This document shows, in pieces, positions 58,552-64,000 of a stretch of DNA of 64,000 nucleotides. The stretch is from contig JBQTHV010000015.1 of the NCBI GenBank assembly GCA_052389555.1, positions 6,517 to 70,516 of the forward strand, read 5' to 3'. Position 1 is the stretch's first letter. Every line of letters starts with the position of its first letter. The DNA is from JABFSM01 sp052389555 (GTDB lineage Bacteria; Gemmatimonadota; Gemmatimonadetes; Gemmatimonadales; GWC2-71-9). The notes under the pieces are model-generated. The model searched no databases. It was given only the letters and a program-made list of their open reading frames with translations, and was not told the origin of the DNA. The position numbers and the translations under genes were made by a program.

Positions 58552-59249
58552 GCGTCACCTGGCACGACTCTCTCCCGTCGACCCAAGACGAATCCCACCG
58601 CCTCGCCGCGGCTGGGGCGGTGCACGGAACCGCCGTCGTCGCGCGGGTACAGACGGCGGGGCGGGGAACCCGGGGCCGAACCTGGCACTCGGAGCCCGGC
58701 GGGTTATGGCTCAGCGTCATCGGCAGGCCCGAGCTGCATCCCGCCGTCGAGATTCTGGGCGTTCGAGTCGGGCTCGCCCTCCTGGCCTACCTCGAGACGC
58801 TGCTTCCCCGTCCCTCGCCGCTCGCGCTCAAGTGGCCCAACGACCTGATGCTGGGAAACGGAAAAGTCGGCGGGATCCTGGCGGAGGCCCGCTGGCAGGG
58901 CGACCGGCTCGGATGGGTGGCCGTCGGCATCGGTCTGAACTTGCATAACCCGCTCGTCGCGGAGGGATTCCCGCCGCCCGCGCGGCTCGCGGATGCTGGA
59001 GTCGCCGCGACCGCCACCGCCCTTGCCGAACCGATTGCGGCAGCCATGGCGAACGCACTCCGCTCCGGTGAACCTCTCTCCGCCGCCGAGCTGGCGGCCT
59101 TCGCCGCGCGAGATTGGCTCACCGGACGCCCGCTTCTCCTTCCCGAGCAGGGTGTTGCGCAGGGGATCAGTCCTGCCGGACGCCTCCTGGTTCGGCGGGC
59201 CGACGGATGCCTGGTCGAGACTCTGGGCACCGTCGAGCTCGAGCGCTGA
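58458..59249 (+). CDS. birA: Biotin-[acetyl-CoA carboxylase] ligase
   Basis: 263 residues from ATG 58458. Catalytic domain only, without an N-terminal DNA-binding domain: WHDSLPSTQDESHRLA, the biotin-binding RGTRGRTWHSEPGGLWLSV (GRGRxGRxW-like, here GRGTRGRTW), LKWPNDLML...KVGGILAEARWQG. The first ~32 residues come from the hairpin repeat and have no match in the family; TCAC(V)TWHDS is where the conserved fold begins, so the original start may have been displaced. Confidence 0.9.
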   Translation: MDSEDRVFGDLGSAAGSAPVSPTPYSLSPTPCVTWHDSLPSTQDESHRLAAAGAVHGTAVVARVQTAGRGTRGRTWHSEPGGLWLSVIGRPELHPAVEILGVRVGLALLAYLETLLPRPSPLALKWPNDLMLGNGKVGGILAEARWQGDRLGWVAVGIGLNLHNPLVAEGFPPPARLADAGVAATATALAEPIAAAMANALRSGEPLSAAELAAFAARDWLTGRPLLLPEQGVAQGISPAGRLLVRRADGCLVETLGTVELER

Positions 59250-59313
59250 GCGCGGCTTGGCGGCGCTCTCCGCCTCCGCTACTTTTTCCGCGGGAATGCG
59301 CCTTCGGAGCTCC

Positions 59314-59952
59314 ATGACGACCTCGACCGTGTCTGCAGAATCCCGCTACGATTACACACCTCTCCCGCTGATACTCCGGTCGGGCATTGCGCTTGGCTTG
59401 CTGCAATCCGCCCTGGTCGGTCTGTTCGGATTCCTCCAGCCGAGACTTGAGGGGATTCTGGAGCTGGTGGTCTCTGGCGCGATCCTGCTGGTTGGGATTG
59501 CGATTACTATCGTCATGCCGGGGCAGCGCACCCGAGCCCGTACCATCGAGGGGATTGCGGGTGCGGCCAACATCGGGTTCGCGGCGGCGATTGGGTTCCT
59601 CATCGTCGATGTCGTGCTGTTCCAGCCCATCGGGCTCTATACCAACCGCTGGCTCGAGATCGGCGGCGGCGTCAACTGGTGGTACCACCCGGTGTGGTGG
59701 ATGCTCAACGCGTTCCTGGCGTGGATGGGGGCGTGGATCCAGGCCAACCAGATCGAGAAACGCGGACAGGCGAGCCCTGCGATGCTCGTGCTCGGCACCT
59801 ACGTGCTCGCGATTCTCTCTCTGGGAATCGCGATTCTCATCAAGTTCCCCGGTGCAAAGTGGAGCCTCGGTGCGTTTGCCGTCGCGGTGATCCCCGCGCT
59901 GATTCTGTTCGTCGTCATTACCAGCCTCAGCGCGCGCACGCAAAGGTCTTAA
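59314..59952 (+). CDS. Multi-pass membrane protein of unknown function
   Basis: 212 residues from ATG 59314 (GGAG seven bases upstream; ATG 59296 in frame is an alternative). Five hydrophobic segments: LILRSGIALGLLQSALVGLFGFL, LELVVSGAILLVGIAITIV, AGAANIGFAAAIGFLIVDVVLF, WMLNAFLAWMGAWIQ, LVLGTYVLAILSLGIAILIKF and a last one. No signature residues recognised. Precedes another small membrane protein by 3 bp, so the two are likely cotranscribed. Confidence 0.65.
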   Translation: MTTSTVSAESRYDYTPLPLILRSGIALGLLQSALVGLFGFLQPRLEGILELVVSGAILLVGIAITIVMPGQRTRARTIEGIAGAANIGFAAAIGFLIVDVVLFQPIGLYTNRWLEIGGGVNWWYHPVWWMLNAFLAWMGAWIQANQIEKRGQASPAMLVLGTYVLAILSLGIAILIKFPGAKWSLGAFAVAVIPALILFVVITSLSARTQRS

Positions 59953-59955
59953 CCG

Positions 59956-60273
59956 ATGGCGCGCCGGCGACTCGTTCGCCTGCTGGGCTGGTTGCTCACG
60001 CCACTGGTCGCGCTGCTCGCTTCATTCCTCGGCGCCTGGCTCGGTGCCGGGATCGGCGCCGAGCTGACCAGCTCCACCGCGGCTGCGTGGATCATGCTGG
60101 GTATCGGCGCACTGGCCGGAATCGTTGCGGCCTGGGCCTGGCTTAGATTGGTACGGCGGTCTCCCAAACTCCAGCACGCCCTGGAAGTGGCGCCGGATGG
60201 AACGCCGCTTGCGGCGATTGAAGAGGAGACAGAAGGAGCCGGGGGCCAGGGGCCAGGGGCCAGCGGTGCGTGA
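59956..60273 (+). CDS. Small membrane protein, two helices
   Basis: 105 residues. Two membrane helices (LLGWLLTPLVALLASFLGAWLGAGIGAEL; AAWIMLGIGALAGIVAAWAWLRLV), the first with glycine-zipper-like GAWLGAGIGAEL. A short charged C-terminal tail is extended by a degenerate repeat (60236-60264, GAGGQGPGASG). Function unknown. Confidence 0.6.
   Translation: MARRRLVRLLGWLLTPLVALLASFLGAWLGAGIGAELTSSTAAAWIMLGIGALAGIVAAWAWLRLVRRSPKLQHALEVAPDGTPLAAIEEETEGAGGQGPGASGA
60236..60264 (+). repeat. GGGGCCAGGGGCCAGGGGCC repeat at a gene 3' end
   Basis: Direct copies of GGGGCCA extend the C-terminus of the small membrane protein (GGQGPGASG). Another case of a degenerate repeat placed at a reading-frame end. 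Confidence 0.55.
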
Positions 60274-60280
60274 GCCTGCA

Positions 60281-60679
60281 ATGCGCAACCGTCGAAGTCT
60301 CCTGAGCATCATCCTTCCGCTCGCCAGCTTGATTGGTTGCCTAGCCCGGGGCGAACCCGAGCCGGGCCGGGTGCCCGATACGGCCCCGTCCCCCCTCGCG
60401 GATTCGCTGGTGTTGAGCGCTCCCGGTGGCGTGACGGTCTGGCTGACGGAGGGTCGCGTGAGCAGCGACAGTGGCGGGAACGCCTGCGTCGAGCGGAGCA
60501 TCGAGATCCGCCGGGACACCAGCCGGCTCAAGGTACCGCTGCTCTACACCGTGACCCTGCCGGTGCTGCTGGACGATTCGACGCTGCGGGCCGACCTGGC
60601 CGAACGATGCCGGCCCGCCCGCGCCTACCGGGTTAACCTGCGGACGGCGATGCCCTCGCCGCTCGATGGAGGACGCTGA
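60281..60679 (+). CDS. Lipoprotein of unknown function
   Basis: 132 residues from ATG 60281. Signal with lipobox SLIGC (Cys20). The mature part is short (GEPEPGRVPDTAPSPLADSL linker, then SAPGGVTVWLTEGRVSSDSGGNACVERSIEIRRDTSRLKVPLLYTVTLPVLLDDSTLRADL), beta-rich, with one further Cys in ACVERS and one in ERCRPAR that could form a disulfide. No family recognised. Ends two bases before the NlpC gene. Confidence 0.6.
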   Translation: MRNRRSLLSIILPLASLIGCLARGEPEPGRVPDTAPSPLADSLVLSAPGGVTVWLTEGRVSSDSGGNACVERSIEIRRDTSRLKVPLLYTVTLPVLLDDSTLRADLAERCRPARAYRVNLRTAMPSPLDGGR

Positions 60680-60681
60680 CG

Positions 60682-61731
60682 ATGAAACGCCGTATCCTGA
60701 TCGCCCCGTTCGCCCCGTTCGTCCTGTTCGCCTCGGTGTCCGCCCAGAGTCTCTCCGTGGGTGCCGCCCGCTGGCTCAGCTCGCCGCGGCTCTCGGAGTA
60801 CCGCGTGGGGGTCGACGGCCTGTGGTCCAGCGGAGCGGTCGGCTTCCGTCCTTCCGTCCAGCTGCTCACCCGGGGTGGTGAGAGCCGGGCCGGCTGGGGC
60901 GGGGTAGGGAGCGACGTGATCCTTCGGGCGACGTCGGATGCCCGTCCCTATCTCATCGGGGGCGCCGGGCTCGGCCTGGGCCGGCCGGATTCGCTCGGCG
61001 GGTTAGGCCCGGCCCTGGGACTCTGGGGCGGGTTAGGGGCGGAGCTCTTGACCCTGGGTTCGCTCGGCATCCAGGCCGAGGCGCTCTACAGCTGGCGGGC
61101 CCGGGTGGGGGTGAGCAGCGTTTCGCTCGGGATCCGGGCGGGCACCCGGATCGGCCGCGAGTCGATCAGCCGAGCGCCGAGCGCCGAGTCCCGAGCGCCG
61201 AGTGCCGAGCGCCGAGTGCCGAGCGCCGAGCCACGACTCCCCAGCGCCTCTCCGGAAGATGAAGCCATCCTCCGCCGCGCGATCAGCAGTCCGTCCGCCC
61301 CGTCCGCCCCGTCCGCCCCGTCCGCCCCCTCCGCCCTGTCCGCCTCGGTGGTCGCGACCGCGGTCGCCGCGATGGGCACGCCGTATCGGTGGGGAGGGAG
61401 CGACGAGAACGGATTCGACTGCTCCGGTCTCATCCAGTATGCCTATGCCCAACACGGGGTCGAGCTCCCCCGCCGCAGCATCGGCCAGGCCGGCGCCGGC
61501 ATCGAGCTGGGGCGCCGTCTCGAGCAGCTCGGCCCGGGCGATATCCTCACCTTCGCCCCCGATCCCGCCCGCGCCGGCGCGATCAGCCACGTGGGGCTCT
61601 ATCTGGGCGAGGGCCGTTTCATTCACAGCGCGACGGGCGGGGTGCAGGTCAGCGTGTTGAGTCCGGCCGATTCGGTCGGGCGCTGGTGGTGGGATCGCTG
61701 GGTCGGTGCCCGCCGCGTCTCGGGTCAGTGA
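60682..61731 (+). CDS. NlpC/P60 peptidoglycan hydrolase with N-terminal beta domain
   Basis: 349 residues, ATG at 60682. Signal peptide (ILIAPFAPFVLFASVSAQ) itself encoded by a GTTCGCCCC repeat. An outer-membrane-beta-barrel-like domain of ~130 residues follows, a repeat-encoded linker (residues ~163-222), then a C-terminal NlpC/P60 domain: catalytic Cys247 in ENGFDCSGLIQYAYAQHG, His303 in GAISHVGLYLGEG. Cuts D-Glu-meso-Dap or related bonds. Two in-frame repeats of different families lie in this one gene. Confidence 0.85.
   Translation: MKRRILIAPFAPFVLFASVSAQSLSVGAARWLSSPRLSEYRVGVDGLWSSGAVGFRPSVQLLTRGGESRAGWGGVGSDVILRATSDARPYLIGGAGLGLGRPDSLGGLGPALGLWGGLGAELLTLGSLGIQAEALYSWRARVGVSSVSLGIRAGTRIGRESISRAPSAESRAPSAERRVPSAEPRLPSASPEDEAILRRAISSPSAPSAPSAPSAPSALSASVVATAVAAMGTPYRWGGSDENGFDCSGLIQYAYAQHGVELPRRSIGQAGAGIELGRRLEQLGPGDILTFAPDPARAGAISHVGLYLGEGRFIHSATGGVQVSVLSPADSVGRWWWDRWVGARRVSGQ
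60700..60736 (+). repeat. TCGCCCCGTTCG repeat forming a signal peptide
   Basis: ATCGCCCCGTTCGCCCCGTT then CGTCCTGTTCGCCTCGG within the NlpC gene, encoding IAPFAPFVLFAS, the hydrophobic core of the export signal. Related to the units at 61289-61348 in the same gene. Confidence 0.55.
61168..61235 (+). repeat. GCCGAGCGCCGAG repeat in the NlpC gene linker
   Basis: Direct copies of GCCGAGCGCCGAGTCCCGAG, ending GAGCGCCGAGCCACG exactly as in uppP. In frame, encoding SRAPSAESRAPSAERRVPSA. No inverted arm here. Confidence 0.75.
61289..61348 (+). repeat. GTCCGCCCC repeat in the NlpC gene linker
   Basis: Four exact CCGTCCGCC units and two variants (CCCTCCGCC, CTGTCCGCC) in direct orientation, in frame, giving SAPSAPSAPSAPSALSAS before the catalytic domain. 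Copy number may vary between strains. Confidence 0.8.
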
Positions 61732-61792
61732 GCGGGTTAGGTTAGACCAATATCGCCCCCAGATTACACAGATTACCCAGATTGAAAAAGCA

Positions 61793-61895
61793 GCCCACAG
61801 ATTACCCGGATGAAACGGATTGATTCTGGAAACGGTTTTGAATCCGTTCCATCCGCTTAATCCTGGGCGTTGTTGAATCCGGGTAATCTGTGGGC
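61793..61895 (+). repeat. CAGATTACCCGGAT nested hairpin between convergent genes
   Basis: Outer stem: 61793-61811 (GCCCACAGATTACCCGGAT) and 61877-61895 are perfect inverse complements (19 bp). Inner stem: 61808-61822 against 61841-61855 with one mismatch. Further CAGATTAC units lie at 61770-61790. Sits between the NlpC gene and the His-rich gene, which converge, so a bidirectional terminator role is plausible. Confidence 0.8.
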
Positions 61896-61904
61896 GAAAA
61901 GTCC

Positions 61905-62951
61905 TCAGTGATGCTTGTGCCCTCCGCCGCCCATTCCGTTCAGGAACGTGAGATCATTCTGGAGGGTCGGGTCGTTGAGATCCAGGACCGGCCACCTGGA
62001 AGGATCATCGGGCACGAACAGGCCGGACATGTGTGCCATCGCCCCTTTGGGGATCAGGGCGCCAGTCGGATTGTCATAGACGCCAACCACCCGGTACCGG
62101 TGGCCTTCCTTCAGGCGGAGGCCCTCACCCGCCACGGCGAACAACTTGCGTTTCACCCCGTGAACTTTGCCGTCGCTCGATCGCACCCCGGTCACCTGGG
62201 CGAGCACCTTCCCCGTCTCGGCGTCTTCCAGCCGCACCGCAACCCCGTAGTCGTGCAGGTGGCCACCTACCCCCAGGATCCGGCCGCTCACCGGCGGAGT
62301 GAAGGTCCAGCTTTTCTCGCTCTTGCCGGGCGGGACATCGAAGTCGTTTCCCTTGCCGACGGTCAGGTTCACATCCATGTAGATCGGCAGTGCCTCGACC
62401 GGTGGGGGCGTCAGGTTCTTCGGGCTATAGAGCATGCGCATCCGGAACTGGACGCCCTCGAGGTCCTTTCCGGTATCGTTCGCCCAGGCGAGGTAGAAGC
62501 CGAGCTGGTTACCGGCGGACAGTGGCACCCCGACGCTCTTGGGGACCTTGGTGTCGGGCGTTTCTTGCCCGATGCCGCCCAGCCGCTCGAAGGAGGGGTA
62601 CAAGAGCTGCCGGCGGCCGAAGTTGACCACGATCATGTGGTGAACCAAGCGGCGGTCGATCGGGTTATCCACCGAATCCAGCAGCTCGACCTCGAGACCC
62701 CGGGCCCACCCGTCCACCGGCCACTCGAACCGATAGACCGGCGTGTTATGGTCGTTCATCATGGTCATGTCTTCGTGCTTCATCCCGGGCGGAAGGGTCG
62801 GGATGGAGAACGGCCCGGCTGTCACGATCACGTGGTGGCGGGACCGGTCGAGCTCGACCGTCGAGCGGACCTCCTCATGGCTCGCCGATTGGGCGGCGAG
62901 CGAGGCTGGGAGGGAAGCGGCCAGGATAGCAAAGCGAGTGAGCGCACGCAT
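61905..62951 (-). CDS. Secreted His-rich protein, SURNod19/copper-monooxygenase-like fold
   Basis: 348 residues on the minus strand with a signal peptide (FAILAASLPASLAAQS). Metal-ligand-like clusters: SRHHVIVTAGPF, RRLVHHMIVVNF, GVGGHLHDYGVAVRL, and a C-terminal GGGGHKHH. The VHHM and GGHLHD pattern is that of stress-up-regulated Nod19 proteins and distant to PHM-type copper monooxygenases; a Met-rich run (HEDMTMMNDH) could also hold copper. Enzyme activity not shown. Convergent with the NlpC gene. Confidence 0.65.
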   Translation of the reverse strand: MRALTRFAILAASLPASLAAQSASHEEVRSTVELDRSRHHVIVTAGPFSIPTLPPGMKHEDMTMMNDHNTPVYRFEWPVDGWARGLEVELLDSVDNPIDRRLVHHMIVVNFGRRQLLYPSFERLGGIGQETPDTKVPKSVGVPLSAGNQLGFYLAWANDTGKDLEGVQFRMRMLYSPKNLTPPPVEALPIYMDVNLTVGKGNDFDVPPGKSEKSWTFTPPVSGRILGVGGHLHDYGVAVRLEDAETGKVLAQVTGVRSSDGKVHGVKRKLFAVAGEGLRLKEGHRYRVVGVYDNPTGALIPKGAMAHMSGLFVPDDPSRWPVLDLNDPTLQNDLTFLNGMGGGGHKHH

Positions 62952-63048
62952 GGCACCAAGTCGGTGGATTCGATTGGCGGGAAAAATAACCCGGTCCGCA
63001 GCACCCGGCGGTGAGATCTATTTGACGCGCTGGTAGGAATCTATGTCC

Positions 63049-63077
63049 TTGACATAGCTATCTAGATAGCTATTATA
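63049..63077 (+). promoter_or_regulatory. Promoter of the toxin-antitoxin pair
   Basis: TTGACA at 63049-63054, 17-base spacer, ATTATA at 63072-63077 (TATTAT one base earlier is the alternative). Transcription would start at about 63083, which is the ATG of the antitoxin, so the message is probably leaderless. Confidence 0.65.
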
Positions 63078-63084
63078 TAGCTAT
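63054..63084 (+). promoter_or_regulatory. Operator: three ATAGCTAT sites spanning promoter and start codon
   Basis: ATAGCTATCTAGATAGCTAT (63054-63073) is a perfect 20-bp palindrome lying between -35 and -10; a third ATAGCTAT at 63077-63084 overlaps the -10 and the start codon. Such sites fit autoregulation by a Phd/VapB antitoxin or the toxin-antitoxin complex. Confidence 0.7.
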
Positions 63085-63373
63085 GATCTCTGCCAAGATC
63101 GCAGAACTCAAGAACCGCCTCAGCTACTACCTGCGGTTTGTCCGAAAGGGGCACTCGGTCCTGGTGTACGACCGGGATCGCCCGATCGCCCGGATCGAGC
63201 CCATTCGGGATACTGCCTCGGTCGCGGGGGAGGACTGGACCGACGAGCTGGTGCGCGCCGGTGTGTTGCGTCCGCCGATCAAGCGCCTGCCTGCCAATTG
63301 GCTGGCGCAGCGACCGAAGATCAAAGCGGACGTGGTGGCGGCCCTGCTTGAGGAACGGAGGTCGGGCCGGTGA
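63083..63373 (+). CDS. Phd/YefM-family antitoxin
   Basis: 96 residues. N-terminal DNA-binding core MISAKIAELKNRLSYYLRFVRKGHSVLVYDRDRPIARIEP is typical of Phd/YefM antitoxins; the C-terminal half (AGVLRPPIKRLPANWLAQRPKIKADVVAALLEERR) is the flexible toxin-wrapping segment. Represses its own promoter through the ATAGCTAT palindromes. Overlaps the toxin gene by 4 bp. Confidence 0.88.
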   Translation: MISAKIAELKNRLSYYLRFVRKGHSVLVYDRDRPIARIEPIRDTASVAGEDWTDELVRAGVLRPPIKRLPANWLAQRPKIKADVVAALLEERRSGR

Positions 63374-63786
63374 GGTTCTGGGACAGCTCAGCGCTGGTTC
63401 CACTAGTGGTACCACAACGGGCCTCCGAGCGAGTCGACCGGTGGTTTCGAGAATCCCCCCTGGCTATGTGGACCCTTACCACGGTCGAAGTCAGCTCGGC
63501 CCTTTGGCGGCTCGTGCGCGAGGGCACCATTAGGGAGCCGGACGCTCTCCGGGCCGAGGCCCGGGTCGAGGAGCTAGCCGATGGTAGCCATCTGGTCGCG
63601 GAGGTGGAGGCGGTCAAATCGGCCGCGCGCCGCCTCCTTCGGGTTCACGCCCTCCGCGGGGCTGATGCGCTTCAGCTCGGCGCCGCCTTGGTTTGGGCAG
63701 CGGGCTACCCACACGGAAAGACCCTCCACACCTTCGATGATCGCCTGGCGCTCGCTGCACGCCGGGAAGGCTTCGAGGTGCCGTAG
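63370..63786 (+). CDS. VapC-type PIN-domain ribonuclease toxin
   Basis: 138 residues from GTG 63370. PIN acidic residues: Asp5 (FWDSSALVPLV), Glu in TTVEVSSALWRLV, and Asp in LRGADALQLGAALVW and HTFDDRLALAA. Likely cleaves tRNA or rRNA when unbound. Start overlaps the antitoxin stop; translational coupling keeps the ratio. Confidence 0.9.
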   Translation: MRFWDSSALVPLVVPQRASERVDRWFRESPLAMWTLTTVEVSSALWRLVREGTIREPDALRAEARVEELADGSHLVAEVEAVKSAARRLLRVHALRGADALQLGAALVWAAGYPHGKTLHTFDDRLALAARREGFEVP

Positions 63787-63787
63787 A

Positions 63788-64000
63788 TTACTCGCTCGTG
63801 ATGGTCGACTCCGGATAGCCGAGCATCCCGCTGAGCGTCAGTTTTTCCTCCAGCTTCCCGCTTCGCCACACCACCGCTTCTCCCCCTCCGGCCAGCCGCC
63901 AGTTGTAGCGGGCTTCGATCGGGGCGTCCCGCAGGATAGGGGAGATCGAGATCGGCACCGCCAGCGTTCTCCCGTCCGACAGCACGCAAACCAACTGATC
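63788..64000 (-). CDS. DUF2442-like protein, C-terminal part (cut by window end)
   Basis: About 70 residues of a gene on the minus strand whose start lies beyond the window. VCVLSDGRTLAVPISISPILRDA, RYNWRLAGGGEAVVWRSGKLEEKLTLSGMLG resembles DUF2442 proteins (DGR-x-x-x-VPL, GxGxxIxWPxLDEDIS), often found with DUF4160 as small antitoxin-like pairs. An ATG-less frame reads on to the window edge. Convergent with the toxin gene. Confidence 0.6.
   Translation of the reverse strand, partial: DQLVCVLSDGRTLAVPISISPILRDAPIEARYNWRLAGGGEAVVWRSGKLEEKLTLSGMLGYPESTITSE

Overview
The window is about 64 kb of GC-rich bacterial chromosome (roughly two thirds G+C). It is densely packed, almost entirely coding on the + strand, with many start/stop overlaps of 1-4 bp (ATGA, GTGA, TTGA). 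The mixture of genes fits a Gemmatimonadota-like soil or sediment bacterium: Gram-negative style lipoproteins, a bshA-type bacillithiol gene, a mannose-family PTS with HPr kinase, split LigD genes and a fused Bat operon. This placement is inference from content and style; there is no rRNA here to confirm it.

Layout. 1-3.1 kb: end of a PfkB sugar kinase, purM, nusB, a GT4 glycosyltransferase and hpf. 3.1-8.4 kb: a complete phosphotransferase block (hprK, EIIA, EIIB, EIIC, EIID, HPr, EI), every gene overlapping the next. 8.5-11.4 kb: metK, a bifunctional-nuclease family gene and an envelope protein. 11.4-18 kb: a cobalamin riboswitch followed by btuF-btuC-btuD, a beta-propeller lipoprotein, recO and selB. 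18-22 kb: clpB, tadA and a secreted protein. 22-24 kb (minus): an M20 amidohydrolase and a small membrane protein. 24.2-26.6 kb: three separate genes for the phosphoesterase, ligase and polymerase parts of LigD. 26.7-34.6 kb: tRNA-Ser(CGA), small Cys-rich proteins, topA, a hybrid histidine kinase, mgtE (minus) and tRNA-Ser(GGA). 34.8-39.3 kb: msrP-msrQ and pyrR-pyrB-pyrC. 39.2-41.6 kb: an intact IS1595-like transposon with an 8-bp target duplication, a 48-aa ORF and a RelA/SpoT-domain passenger gene, inserted in the 3' end of pyrC. 41.7-46.5 kb: a zinc-ribbon protein, a frameshifted four-helix-bundle gene, rpsT, a site-2 protease, scpA-scpB and rluB. 46.5-53.7 kb: a MoxR/Bat stress operon. 53.7-59.2 kb: mutL, miaA, bshA, uppP, birA. 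59.3-64 kb: membrane and secreted proteins, an NlpC/P60 hydrolase, a His-rich secreted protein, a Phd/VapC toxin-antitoxin pair and the end of a DUF2442-like gene.

Three signals stand out. (1) The IS1595-like element carries an alarmone-synthetase-type (RelA/SpoT) gene as cargo, with perfect target duplications. (2) A class of short, degenerate direct repeats is scattered through intergenic DNA, 5' ends and 3' ends of genes and even inside reading frames (mutL, uppP, btuF, birA, the NlpC gene, a zinc-ribbon gene); many are arranged as inverted arms that would fold into long hairpins, and one family yields the same APSAERR-like peptide in three unrelated proteins. (3) The 8-mer GGGTTAGG/CCTAACCC is strongly over-represented and seems to dictate use of otherwise rare TTA and CTA codons. 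A beta-propeller lipoprotein in the B12-riboswitch operon, which may be a BtuG-like corrinoid binder, is also notable.
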